This document shows, one piece after another, positions 33,096-41,507 of a stretch of DNA of 64,000 nucleotides (positions within the stretch are counted from its first letter, which is position 1; each line of letters begins with the position of its first letter). Source of the DNA: Bacteroides fragilis (GTDB lineage: Bacteria; Bacillota; Clostridia; Lachnospirales; Lachnospiraceae); NCBI GenBank assembly GCA_023664485.1, contig JAMPFK010000002.1, forward strand, positions 186,001-250,000, given 5' to 3'. Position numbers and translations under genes: made by a program. Under the pieces are notes generated by a model that saw only the letters and a list, made by a program, of their open reading frames with translations, had not been told where the DNA came from and did not search any database.

Positions 33096-34205
33096 TCAGG
33101 CCCTTTCATCTTCTTCGCTGAAATGAATTTCCTTCAGCGCGTTTAATATATCTTCATCGCTGACCGTCGTGTCGATCAGCGCCTTGCCGACCTTTTTCAG
33201 CAATACGAAACGAATCTGTCCCGCAGCCATTTTCTTATCGGATTTCGTCAGTTCGAGAATCTCCTCCGGGTTGATATCGTCAATGCTGATAGGCAGGTTG
33301 AACGGTACGAACATATCGCGGATTTCATAATACTCTTCCATCGAAAGCCAGTTGTGTTTCCAGGAAATAAAAGCAGCCGCGACGGCGCCGAGGGCAACGC
33401 ATTCTCCGTGAAGCATCCGGAAATTTTTCGCTTTTTCGATGGCATGGCCGATCGTATGGCCAAAATTCAGTAAAGCCCTGTCGCCCTGTTCTTTCGGATC
33501 TTTCTCGACGACGAGTTTCTTGACCATACAGCTTTGCAAGACCATTTCTTCCAAAGTCTCCGGATCCCTGTCCTGTATTTCGTACATATTATCCAACAGC
33601 CACTCGTAGAACATCGCGTCTTTGATCAGTCCATGTTTCATGACTTCCGCAAAACCCGAATAAAATTGTCTGTCGTCCAGCGTTTTCAGCGTGCCGACGT
33701 TCATATAGACGAGCTTTGGCATATAGAAGGCGCCGACCATATTTTTGTAGCCGTCGAAATCCACGCCGGTCTTACCGCCGATACTGCTGTCGGACTGTGC
33801 AAGCAGGGTCGTCGGAATCTGAATAAAATCAACGCCCCGCAGATAGGTCGCCGCCGTATAGCCGGTAATGTCCCCAACCACGCCGCCGCCTAAGGCGATC
33901 AGCAGATCTTTTCTGTCATATTTCTCTTCTATCAACGTCTTATAGATCTCTTTGACCGTATCCAGCGTTTTATGCTCTTCGCCCGCGGGAAAGCTGTGAA
34001 GAATGACCTTCTTACAGTTTCCTTCCAGAAGGCCCTTCACTTCCTCTCCATAAAGGGAAGCGGTGTTGCTGTCCGCAATGACAGCCGCTCTTCTCTCTCT
34101 TATATGAAGATTCTCCAATTCTTCGGACAGTCCGCCGAAATCGGTCGCGAAAACAATATCATAACAGGGTTTCTTTTCATAATTGATCGTTAATCTGTTT
34201 GCCAT
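33096..34205 (-). CDS. aroB: 3-dehydroquinate synthase
   Basis: A protein of 369 residues that forms 3-dehydroquinate in the shikimate pathway, using NAD and a metal. The nucleotide motif GGGVVGDITGY lies near residue 102, followed by QIPTTLLAQSDSSIGGKTGVD and the metal-binding segments around KDPKEQGDRALLNFGHTIGHAIE. The frame is open upstream through a repeat element. I chose the ATG at 34205 (MANRLTINYEKK) because AAAGGATGATAGG precedes it and the length matches the family. Confidence 0.94.
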   Translation of the reverse strand: MANRLTINYEKKPCYDIVFATDFGGLSEELENLHIRERRAAVIADSNTASLYGEEVKGLLEGNCKKVILHSFPAGEEHKTLDTVKEIYKTLIEEKYDRKDLLIALGGGVVGDITGYTAATYLRGVDFIQIPTTLLAQSDSSIGGKTGVDFDGYKNMVGAFYMPKLVYMNVGTLKTLDDRQFYSGFAEVMKHGLIKDAMFYEWLLDNMYEIQDRDPETLEEMVLQSCMVKKLVVEKDPKEQGDRALLNFGHTIGHAIEKAKNFRMLHGECVALGAVAAAFISWKHNWLSMEEYYEIRDMFVPFNLPISIDDINPEEILELTKSDKKMAAGQIRFVLLKKVGKALIDTTVSDEDILNALKEIHFSEEDERA

Positions 34206-34230
34206 AATCCTATCATCCTTTATCCATATA

Positions 34231-34254
34231 TTTCCTGGCGCCGCCGGCAGGAAG
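34231..34254 (-). repeat. hairpin upstream of aroB
   Basis: TTTCCTG and CAGGAAG flank a GC-rich core (GCGCCGCCGG). A very similar hairpin lies on the far side of the neighbouring palindromic element (34384-34409), so the element is bracketed by two related stem-loops. Without a T run here it may be an RNA leader structure of aroB. Confidence 0.5.
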
Positions 34255-34270
34255 CTTCTCAAAATGCAGA

Positions 34271-34373
34271 TATAGTAAACGATATAACAAATTGCGCTTT
34301 CCGACTCCTGTAAAAGCCATATACGCCAGCTTTTACAAGGCCAAAAAGGCAATTTCTAATGTCATTAACTATA
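34271..34373. repeat. palindromic MITE-like element, copy 3
   Basis: A 103-bp copy with ends TATAGTAAACGATATAACAA and GTCATTAACTATA, slightly diverged from the others. It lies between sepF and aroB, both on the minus strand, so it is downstream of one and upstream of the other. Confidence 0.85.
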
Positions 34374-34375
34374 AC

Positions 34376-34409
34376 ATAAAGAAACTTCCTGGCATCGCTG
34401 ACAGGAAGT
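34376..34409 (-). terminator. probable terminator of the sepF operon
   Basis: On the minus strand ACTTCCTG and CAGGAAGT form a perfect 8-bp stem with a 10-nt loop, followed by TTCTTTAT. It lies 12 bp after the sepF stop and just before the repeat element. Confidence 0.7.
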
Positions 34410-34420
34410 CTGTCTGACAG

Positions 34421-34915
34421 TTACATTCCCTTATTGATCGGGACGTCGAAAGAACCGGATAGAATATCCTGAAAATCGCCGGAAATATCGACGCTTGCGG
34501 GTGTAATAATGAATATGTAATGGGAAATCTTCTGTAAATTGCCGCTCATCGCGAAACAGGAGCCGGATGTGAAATCGATGATCCGCTGTGCGATTTCCAC
34601 GTCCAGACCTTCCAGATTCAATACGACGGTCCGGTTCGCTAAAAGGGTTTCCGTAATCTCCCGCGCATCCTCTACGGTCGTCGGTTTGATCACGCATACT
34701 TCCATGCCGGCGTCGGACATTTTTTTCATCTGCCGGATCGAGGTGACCTTAGGAGCGGTTTTTTTAACGGTTTTCTCTTCTTCGGCTGCTGTATCTTCTT
34801 TTACGGGCAACGGTTTCCGGGCCGGTTCCGGCTCATCATAGTAATCGTCATCGTAATAATCGTCTTCATCATCGTTCAATTTCATCGCGTTTATAAATTT
34901 ATCCATAACGCCCAT
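34421..34915 (-). CDS. sepF: cell division protein SepF
   Basis: A protein of 164 residues. An N-terminal membrane-targeting amphipathic helix (MGVMDKFINAMKL) precedes an acidic, tyrosine-rich linker (DDEDDYYDDDYYDEPEP) and the SepF domain (about 78-164), with the signature FLSG-like segment FTSGSCFAMSGNLQKI. SepF bundles FtsZ filaments at the septum. It lies 14 bp after yggS, as in the ylm cluster of Firmicutes. GGAGG precedes the start. Confidence 0.93.
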   Translation of the reverse strand: MGVMDKFINAMKLNDDEDDYYDDDYYDEPEPARKPLPVKEDTAAEEEKTVKKTAPKVTSIRQMKKMSDAGMEVCVIKPTTVEDAREITETLLANRTVVLNLEGLDVEIAQRIIDFTSGSCFAMSGNLQKISHYIFIITPASVDISGDFQDILSGSFDVPINKGM

Positions 34916-34929
34916 GATAATTCCTCCTT

Positions 34930-35622
34930 CTAGCCGGTATAGAAACGCTCGCCAAAAATACCGGTACCAACTCTTACATAAGTGGCGCCTTCCGTAACGG
35001 CGGTCTCATAATCCCCGGTCATTCCCATAGAAAGTTCGGTCATATAAACATTATCAATGTTTTTACGATTTATGTCAACATATATTTGACGCAATTTTTC
35101 AAAATATTGTCTGTTTTCCTCCGCATTTTCTACATATGGTGCTATGGTCATAAGTCCCTTTATAACAAGATGAGGCAGTCCGGCAATTTCTTCCACGAGC
35201 TGGCAGGCCTCTTCGCAGGCGGCTCCGAACTTGGATTCTTCCTGCGCCACATTAATTTCTATCAAAATGGATACGGTAACGCCCTTTTTTCCGGCCTCCC
35301 TGCTGATTTCTTCCGCAAGCCGCAGGGAATCCACGCTGTGAATCAGATAAACTTTATCCACAATATATTTTACCTTGTTACGCTGCAAATGGCCTATCAT
35401 ATGCCAGCGGATGTCTTTCGGCATCTGCTCCCATTTCTCCACGAGCTCCTGCACCCTGTTCTCCCCGAAATCCCGGCAGCCGCATTCGTAGGCCTCCTGT
35501 AACATCGGAAGCGGCTTGGTCTTACTCACCGCGATCAGGGTCACATCTTCCGTTTTCCGCCCGCTCCGCTCACAGGCCTTCCGGATATTCTCTTTTACCT
35601 GTTCCATATTTTCCCGAATCAT
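34930..35622 (-). CDS. yggS: YggS-family pyridoxal phosphate homeostasis protein
   Basis: A protein of 230 residues with a PLP-binding TIM barrel. The lysine that binds PLP is in AVSKTKP (about residue 34), followed by FGENRVQELVEKW and WHMIGHLQRNKVK. Late motifs are LSMGMTGDYETAV and VRVGTGIFGER, which contact the phosphate. YggS proteins buffer free PLP and have no known catalytic reaction. It lies between an HlyD-like gene (22 bp) and sepF (14 bp), the conserved division-associated context. Confidence 0.93.
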   Translation of the reverse strand: MIRENMEQVKENIRKACERSGRKTEDVTLIAVSKTKPLPMLQEAYECGCRDFGENRVQELVEKWEQMPKDIRWHMIGHLQRNKVKYIVDKVYLIHSVDSLRLAEEISREAGKKGVTVSILIEINVAQEESKFGAACEEACQLVEEIAGLPHLVIKGLMTIAPYVENAEENRQYFEKLRQIYVDINRKNIDNVYMTELSMGMTGDYETAVTEGATYVRVGTGIFGERFYTG

Positions 35623-35644
35623 AATTCCCGCATCTTCCTTCCCT

Positions 35645-37042
35645 TTATTCGTATATAAAATCGTTATCCTCCACCGTTGCCGCGTCCAGCACGATAAAAT
35701 CGTAAACGCTCAGGCCGTAGGTGGTATTGGATTTCACGATGGAATATTCGTCGTTGTTATATAAGACGATGATCTGCTTAAAATCGGCATATCCTTTATT
35801 GATATTATAAACGCCGGTCAGCGAGCCGATCCGGCTGACCGCATATTTTTCCATGGAATCCGGCTTGACAAGATAACTGCCGCTGTGCAGTACGGTGTCA
35901 TCCAGATAATACTCCGTTTCCGTTTCCTCGTAAATGGTCGTTTCCACAAATTCCGTCACTGCGTTGCCATCGTCGTTATAGGTCTCCAGCAGGACCCCGT
36001 AAGCGCCGCTGTTACCGCCCTTTGTCACATATTCCCTGGGAACGATGAAGAACTCCTTTTCCACGATCGCGGAATTGGGAATTTTTAATCCCGTCTCATC
36101 CTCTAAAAGCAGCTCGATATCGATAAAGCGCTCCGTACAGAAGCTGATCATGGAATTGGTAAAAGTCAGCGATACAAAAGTATCCCCCTCTTCGTTGGTA
36201 AAGGAATCTACCTTTCCCCAGGACGTATTCTGATTCTTCATGAACCGGACTTTCACATATTCTTCTTCTACGAGCTGTCTTGCAAATTCTTCGTCTTCGA
36301 CGGGGATGACGATCGACCAGTCCTCGTTTGTCGAAAGCTTATAGACCGGGTCGCCGGGCTCGACCAGATCGCTGTTCAAAAGATATTCTTTTTCATAATT
36401 TTTCTGGTCAAAATACTCCATTTTCATATCCTGCAGGGTCAGATTTTCCATCCCGTCCACGGAATAAACGACGATGCCGCTGTTGTTGGCATAAAAATAG
36501 TCGATCAATGCCGTGTTGGCGGTGTCGTTCAACGCCTCCGCGCTTTCCAGCACATTATAATTTGCAAGTTTTAAGACCGTTCCCTGCACACTGTATTTGA
36601 AATTGTAGATATCGGAAAAACTGGTCCTGTCAAACCCATTGGAAAAGGACTCTATCTCGCTTTTCAGTTCCATCAGATCGTGTTCGGAAAGCGAATTTTC
36701 TCCGGTCTCGCTCGTTTTAATATAATCGGAAAGCTTGCCGGTCTCGTCAACGGTATAAACGAGATTTCCTACGGCGATACGCTCCCCCTCCCTCGCATAA
36801 TAGTTGGTATATCCGGCGTTGGTGCTGTTGACGATCTGTTCCGTCCGCAGGGCGATTCCCTTATAGACATTGTTATAGGATAAGGAACCTTCCTTTACTT
36901 CGTAACCGACAACATGCTCCGTTGAAAAATACATGAATACACAGATTACGATATAAACAAAAATAGCGGCAAAAATAATCATGCCGATATTCAGATTGAT
37001 CGGACGTCTGTATTTGGTCACGTTATTTCCTGTTCCGGCCAT
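35645..37042 (-). CDS. HlyD-like membrane-anchored protein
   Basis: A protein of 466 residues with one N-terminal membrane helix (about 18-40; LNIGMIIFAAIFVYIVICVF) and a long extracytoplasmic part. A lipoyl/biotin-like hybrid motif is seen near GYEVKEGSLSYNNVYKGIALRTEQ, which resembles membrane-fusion (HlyD) adaptors. No ABC or outer-membrane partner is next to it. I chose the ATG at 37042 (MAGTGNN) with AGGAG before it; the longer frame runs into a repeat element. It heads the yggS-sepF operon, so a role in envelope or division is plausible but unproven. Confidence 0.75.
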   Translation of the reverse strand: MAGTGNNVTKYRRPINLNIGMIIFAAIFVYIVICVFMYFSTEHVVGYEVKEGSLSYNNVYKGIALRTEQIVNSTNAGYTNYYAREGERIAVGNLVYTVDETGKLSDYIKTSETGENSLSEHDLMELKSEIESFSNGFDRTSFSDIYNFKYSVQGTVLKLANYNVLESAEALNDTANTALIDYFYANNSGIVVYSVDGMENLTLQDMKMEYFDQKNYEKEYLLNSDLVEPGDPVYKLSTNEDWSIVIPVEDEEFARQLVEEEYVKVRFMKNQNTSWGKVDSFTNEEGDTFVSLTFTNSMISFCTERFIDIELLLEDETGLKIPNSAIVEKEFFIVPREYVTKGGNSGAYGVLLETYNDDGNAVTEFVETTIYEETETEYYLDDTVLHSGSYLVKPDSMEKYAVSRIGSLTGVYNINKGYADFKQIIVLYNNDEYSIVKSNTTYGLSVYDFIVLDAATVEDNDFIYE

Positions 37043-37100
37043 TTTGCACGCTCCTTTGCCTCTGCCGCATTCCTCCGCTGTACGGGGAATTTCTATGATA

Positions 37101-37203
37101 TATAGTAAACGACATAACAAATTGCTCTTTCCGGCTCTTGCAAAAGCCATATAGGTAAGCTTTTACAAGTCCGAAAAGGCAATTTCTAATGTCGTTAACT
37201 ATA
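37101..37203. repeat. palindromic MITE-like element, copy 4
   Basis: A 103-bp copy with ends TATAGTAAACGACATAACAA and GTCGTTAACTATA. It lies about 58 bp upstream of the HlyD-like start and immediately next to a terminator hairpin of the preceding gene. Confidence 0.87.
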
Positions 37204-37231
37204 AGAAAGCGCAAGCTCTGCAGCCTGCGCT
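37201..37231 (-). terminator. probable terminator of the P-loop gene
   Basis: On the minus strand AGCGCA and TGCGCT pair, extended by an inner GCT/AGC, and TTCTTAT follows. The hairpin touches repeat copy 4. Confidence 0.6.
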
Positions 37232-37289
37232 CCAAGAATCTACATCGTAAGTTCTTGTTTAAAACTCCTGCCAATTATGTAAACCAGTT

Positions 37290-37724
37290 CTACAATGATA
37301 CGATAACTTTAGACTTTAAATCTTCCGATAACTCATGAGCGTCAAGCGAAATACTTAAAACAAAATCAACATTGAATTTGTTGCTGACCTTTTCCAGCTT
37401 GCCGATTACGGCATTGAACTTTTCGCTGTCCGCCGTTTCGTTTTCCATACAGGCGATCTTTAAAAAGCTGTCGAAATACATCTGCTGTAAATCATGATCC
37501 TGAGAAACGATACCGCAGATAAAACCGACAAATTCATCGCTGCTGGTAATCATATAGTCAGATACATTGATAAGCCGGATCTTGTTGTTCAGCTCAAACA
37601 TATGTTTCGTACTCTTGTCCAGATAAACGACGTTGCCTGCGATATCCTTTACTTCTGTATTTACTTTATCCAATAAGTGTTTTGTCTTGCCCTTCCCTTT
37701 CCTGCCTGCGATTAATTGAATCAT
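37290..37724 (-). CDS. small P-loop protein of unknown function
   Basis: A protein of 144 residues beginning MIQLIAGRKGKGKTKHLLDK, where GRKGKGKTK is a Walker A-like phosphate-binding loop. A Walker B candidate is VDFVLSISLD near the C terminus. Similar short proteins are sometimes labelled twitching-motility-like in Clostridia, but no pilus genes are present here. It stands alone between the HlyD-like gene and a carboxypeptidase gene, with GGAGG before the start. Confidence 0.7.
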   Translation of the reverse strand: MIQLIAGRKGKGKTKHLLDKVNTEVKDIAGNVVYLDKSTKHMFELNNKIRLINVSDYMITSSDEFVGFICGIVSQDHDLQQMYFDSFLKIACMENETADSEKFNAVIGKLEKVSNKFNVDFVLSISLDAHELSEDLKSKVIVSL

Positions 37725-37840
37725 TGTAAACCCTCCTAAAGTAAAATATTCATGACCTGCATAACAATATTATAAGGGAAAACCTATAAAAAGACAACTA
37801 TAAATATCACTTTTATCCCGATTCGCTTCAGGTTCCGGCT

Positions 37841-38827
37841 TTATTCAATGATACCGAGCAGTTCCGTCATATCCGCATACAGGCTTTCGGTCGATTCGGA
37901 ATTTAAAATTACGGAAATATAAGGCTTTCCGCTGTTATCTCTGGCGAGAAGAAGCAGACAGTGTCCCGCCGCTTTCGTCGTTCCCGTTTTGCCGCCAATG
38001 ACCGTGATATGCTCCGGTACGGTATAATTGCCCGCCAAGTACTGATTGGTATTGTTTATTTCCATTGTGCGTTCGCTTCCATCGCTCCCATGGTAAGTCG
38101 TGCTGTAAGACACGGTCTGAATGATCTCATTGAACAGGTCATACTGCAGCGCTTCCGAAAAGATCAGATACAGGTCATAGGCGGTCATATAATGCCCCTC
38201 TTCTGTCAGCCCGTTCGGGTTCGTAAAATGACAGTTCGTTGCGCCAAGTTCCTGCGCCTCCTCGTTCATCTGTTCCACAAAGGCCGCCACGGAACCGCTG
38301 ACGCCTTCGGCGATCATGACCGCGACGTCATTGGCAGAATACAGGAGCAGTACATACAGCGCCTGCTGTAATGTCATGGTATCGCCGGGCTTTATGCCGC
38401 ATAACTGCGCGCCGGGTTCCGTGATCAACACATTTTCACCCGCCGTAAGCAGCTGCTCCGGGGAACCGTGTTTCAATGCGACCAACGCCGTCATGACCTT
38501 GGTAAGGCTGGCTGGCGGAAGCTGTTCGTTCGCGTTTCTGGCATAGAGCGTATTAAGCCCGTTCACATCGAACAGGGCAGCCGCCGCCACATCCGAAAGG
38601 GATGCTTCCGAATTGGAAATATTTTTATCTACGACACACAGATCGGCGGCAAACGTCTCCGCGACCTGCGCATTGGCATCGGCCGTCTGTACAAGCTTAA
38701 AGCTGCTGACCTGATAATTGCTGTTATAAGGCATCTCATATTTGCCGGCGCCGCAGCCGGTCAGGACAAAAACGGCGCCAAGAAAGGCCGCGAGAACCTT
38801 TTTTTTCCTGTTATTTGTACATTTCAC
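37841..38827 (-). CDS. D-alanyl-D-alanine carboxypeptidase (PBP5-like lipoprotein)
   Basis: A protein of 328 residues with a lipoprotein signal: a basic start, a hydrophobic stretch and the lipobox LTGC at about residues 22-25. The serine peptidase motifs are complete: SLTK (about 108), SAN (YSANDVAV, about 165) and KTGTTK (about 285). It trims the terminal D-alanine from peptidoglycan stem peptides. The start is GTG and lies within the end of mgsA (17-bp overlap). It closes the cell-shape gene block. Confidence 0.9.
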   Translation of the reverse strand: MKCTNNRKKKVLAAFLGAVFVLTGCGAGKYEMPYNSNYQVSSFKLVQTADANAQVAETFAADLCVVDKNISNSEASLSDVAAAALFDVNGLNTLYARNANEQLPPASLTKVMTALVALKHGSPEQLLTAGENVLITEPGAQLCGIKPGDTMTLQQALYVLLLYSANDVAVMIAEGVSGSVAAFVEQMNEEAQELGATNCHFTNPNGLTEEGHYMTAYDLYLIFSEALQYDLFNEIIQTVSYSTTYHGSDGSERTMEINNTNQYLAGNYTVPEHITVIGGKTGTTKAAGHCLLLLARDNSGKPYISVILNSESTESLYADMTELLGIIE

Positions 38828-39206
38828 GCCACTCTAAATCTCCTCTGTCCAGCGATTTGATCAAAAGCTCTGCGGATGCAAGATTCGTTGCCAGTGGAAT
38901 ATTATGTACGTCGCAAAGACGCATAACATTGTTGACATCCGGCTCATGCGGCTTTGGATTCTGAGGGTCCCTTAAAAAAATACACAAATCGATCTGATTA
39001 TGCTCGATCTGCGCTCCGAGCTGCTGTTCCCCTCCCAAATGTCCGGCAAGATGCTTGTGAATCGTCAGATTCGTCACTTCCTCGATCAGCCTTCCCGTCG
39101 TACCTGTCGCATACAATTCATTTTTGCTTAAAATCCCCCGATAAGCGATACAGAAATTTTGCATCAGTTTTTTCTTTGCATCATGTGCAATCAGTGCAAT
39201 GTTCAT
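38811..39206 (-). CDS. mgsA: methylglyoxal synthase
   Basis: A protein of 131 residues that converts dihydroxyacetone phosphate to methylglyoxal and phosphate. Family features are IALIAHDAKK at the start, the phosphate-binding ATGTTGRL (about residue 33), HLAGHLGGEQQLGA and the catalytic Asp region FLRDPQNPKPHEPDV. I chose the ATG giving MNIALIAHD, preceded by AGAGGGG. The in-frame extension upstream is atypical. Its placement next to rodA recurs in Clostridia. Confidence 0.95.
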   Translation of the reverse strand: MNIALIAHDAKKKLMQNFCIAYRGILSKNELYATGTTGRLIEEVTNLTIHKHLAGHLGGEQQLGAQIEHNQIDLCIFLRDPQNPKPHEPDVNNVMRLCDVHNIPLATNLASAELLIKSLDRGDLEWREMYK

Positions 39207-39222
39207 GTCAATACCCCTCTGT

Positions 39223-40326
39223 TCATTTTTTGCCTTGCAGTCGTACATTCAATACAAACCCTATCCCAACATAGGAACTTACCAAAGAAGTAAGGCCGTA
39301 GCTGACAAAAGGAAGCGGAATACCGGTATTGGGCATGACCCGTGTGGCAACGGCGATATTGATAATTCCCTGAAAACCGATTAACGTACCGACCCCCGCG
39401 GCGATAATCGTTCCCGCCAGATCTTTTGTCCTCCTAGCTACCATAATACATTCTATTGAAATGAAAATCAATAAGACAATTACACTACATCCGCCGACAA
39501 AGCCAAATTCTTCTCCGATGACCGCATAAATGAAGTCTGTCTGCGGCTCGGCAATGAAATTGCCGTTTTTTACGGAACTGATTTCATTCGTCTTATAGCC
39601 TTTGCCGTAAAGCTGTCCGGAGCCGATGGCCATCTCGGAATTGAGCTGCTGATAGGCTTCTTCGTTGGCATATTCTTCAGGGTTCAACCATGCCAGGATC
39701 CTTCGCTGCTGATAAGGCTGTATCAATTCCTGATCCGGCTGCAGCACGATGCTTAAAAAGATGATAAAGGCCGGAATGGCGATCGCAAGCACCGTCAGGA
39801 TATATTTCCAGTGCAGACCGCCCACGAACATCATCACGCAGAACAAAAGAACGACCATGATGCTTGTGGAAAGATCCGGCTGATCATAAATCAGATAGAG
39901 CGGTACGGCGAACAGGGCGCAGCAGACGATAATGAATCTGAGATTTCCCATCTTTTCCTGATGCCGCATGATCAGCTGCGCAAAAAACAGAATCAGCAAA
40001 ATTTTAGCGGTCTCCGAGGGCTGGAACTGGATGCCGAAAATATTGAGCCACCGCTGAGCGTTGTTCCTCGTTTCGCCCATTTCGGAGACGAGGACCAGCA
40101 GAACGATATTGACTCCGTATAGCAGCCAGTAAAAACGGAGGATCACGGAATAATCAAAAAGCGAAATGACGACCATCAGGAAAAGTCCGAATACAAAACC
40201 GGCGATCTGGCGCGTCTGCAGAGACTCTTTCGCGCTTCCGATGGCCAGGATACCGATCACGGTCAGCGCGATCACCAGAAGGATCAGCTTAAAATCATAA
40301 TCCCTGATACGGTAATGCTTTATCAT
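39223..40326 (-). CDS. rodA: SEDS glycan polymerase RodA
   Basis: A protein of 367 residues with about ten membrane helices and SEDS-family motifs: FQPSETAKILLILF (about 100), a polymerase-site Asp region around DQPDLSTSIMVVLLF, and the C-terminal NTGIPLPFVSYGLTSL. RodA polymerises glycan strands for elongation with a class B PBP, here encoded a few genes upstream (42205-45087). The start follows AAGGAGG. It lies between minE and mgsA. Confidence 0.93.
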   Translation of the reverse strand: MIKHYRIRDYDFKLILLVIALTVIGILAIGSAKESLQTRQIAGFVFGLFLMVVISLFDYSVILRFYWLLYGVNIVLLVLVSEMGETRNNAQRWLNIFGIQFQPSETAKILLILFFAQLIMRHQEKMGNLRFIIVCCALFAVPLYLIYDQPDLSTSIMVVLLFCVMMFVGGLHWKYILTVLAIAIPAFIIFLSIVLQPDQELIQPYQQRRILAWLNPEEYANEEAYQQLNSEMAIGSGQLYGKGYKTNEISSVKNGNFIAEPQTDFIYAVIGEEFGFVGGCSVIVLLIFISIECIMVARRTKDLAGTIIAAGVGTLIGFQGIINIAVATRVMPNTGIPLPFVSYGLTSLVSSYVGIGFVLNVRLQGKK

Positions 40327-40395
40327 ATGTCCGCCTCCTTTCTTCCGTCTTCGCGAAGCAGCCCCTGCTGCGGGCGGTCAGAAGTTCTTCTCATC

Positions 40396-40656
40396 CTATT
40401 GTTTTAAATCCAATATCGGAATATTCGCATACAGAGTCGGATTTTTGGTCCTTCCCTTGGTGCTCGTCTTCGTAATCTGGATCTCCATCGTTTCCGTATC
40501 GATCTTCATGTATTTCGATATGACCTTGGCAATATCATTTTTGATCATTTCCATCATTTCCGGGGAACAGTTGACCCGGTCGGAAATCAGCAGTATTTTC
40601 AGCCTGTCTCTGGCGATTTCTCTGGAGCTTTTTCGTTTTAAAATATTCTTGAACAA
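40396..40656 (-). CDS. minE: cell division topological specificity factor MinE
   Basis: A protein of 86 residues. The N-terminal anti-MinCD region (REIARDRLKILLISDR) and the C-terminal specificity domain (SPEMMEMIKNDIAKVISKY) are both present. MinE drives the oscillation of MinCD that places the septum. The start appears to be TTG at 40656, with GGGGGG and AGAGGA upstream and no nearby in-frame ATG. It follows minD by 13 bp. Confidence 0.93.
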   Translation of the reverse strand: MFKNILKRKSSREIARDRLKILLISDRVNCSPEMMEMIKNDIAKVISKYMKIDTETMEIQITKTSTKGRTKNPTLYANIPILDLKQ

Positions 40657-40669
40657 TCCTCTTACCCCC

Positions 40670-41461
40670 CTAACTTCGATGGAAAATACCCGTTATTTTT
40701 GTCCAGAAAGAAATGCCCCGTTCAAAATCCAGAAAAGGAACTTCTTTTCCGTTCACCCTGTAACAGATATTCTGATAGGCCTGTCCGGCAAGAGTATTGC
40801 TTCCGACCAGAGGCTCACCCTGATTCGTAGCGATAACGACGTTTTCATCGTCCGGCACCAGTCCGATCAGCGGGATAGACAAAATATCCACCACGTCGTC
40901 GGAGGACATCATATCGCCTCTTTTGATCATATCGTAACGGATCCGGTTGATGATCAGGTCGATTTTCTGTATTTCATTTGCTTCTAACAGCCCGATGATG
41001 CGGTCGGCATCCCGGATAGAAGAAACCTCCGGCGTCGTAACGACCAAAGCCCTGTCCGCTCCGGCGATAGCATTCTGGAATCCCTGCTCGATGCCGGCCG
41101 GACAGTCCAGGATAATATAATCGAACTGATCCCTCAAATGGCTTATCATCTTTACCATCTGTGCGGGATTTACCGCGCTTTTATCCCTTGTCTGGGCAGA
41201 TGGCAGGAGAAATAACGTAGGATAACGTTTGTCTCTCACGAGCGCCTGCTTGATCCGGCAGCTGCCCTCTACAACATCCACCAGATTGTAAACGATACGG
41301 CTCTCCAGTCCCATGACTACGTCGAGATTGCGCAGTCCGATATCCGTATCGATCAAAATGACCTTTTTGCCCATAGCGGCCAGGCCTGTGCCGACGTTTG
41401 CTGAAGTAGTGGTCTTTCCTACCCCGCCTTTCCCTGATGTGACGACAATTACTTCACTCAT
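40670..41461 (-). CDS. minD: septum site-determining ATPase MinD
   Basis: A protein of 263 residues with the deviant Walker A motif GKGGVGKTT near the start, DTDIGLRNLDVVMG, and DCPAGIEQGF. The C-terminal amphipathic helix (WTKITGIFHRS) for membrane binding is present. MinD binds ATP, dimerises on the membrane and recruits MinC and MinE. I chose the ATG giving MSEVIVVTSGKGG with GGAGG upstream. A longer in-frame start adds 14 unlikely residues. Confidence 0.95.
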   Translation of the reverse strand: MSEVIVVTSGKGGVGKTTTSANVGTGLAAMGKKVILIDTDIGLRNLDVVMGLESRIVYNLVDVVEGSCRIKQALVRDKRYPTLFLLPSAQTRDKSAVNPAQMVKMISHLRDQFDYIILDCPAGIEQGFQNAIAGADRALVVTTPEVSSIRDADRIIGLLEANEIQKIDLIINRIRYDMIKRGDMMSSDDVVDILSIPLIGLVPDDENVVIATNQGEPLVGSNTLAGQAYQNICYRVNGKEVPFLDFERGISFWTKITGIFHRS

Positions 41462-41507
41462 ACTCAAACCTCCAAAATGAATCGTTATCGTCCCCCGAAG
41501 CATCTGC

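Noticed and set aside
34206..34352. N-terminal extension of aroB by 49 residues
   Set aside because: The extension is translated from the palindromic repeat. Similar peptides (IWLLQEPERAICYVVYY) arise at other copies, and a good start with ribosome site exists at 34205.
37043..37150. N-terminal extension of the HlyD-like protein
   Set aside because: It runs into repeat copy 4 and lacks a ribosome site; the ATG at 37042 is better.
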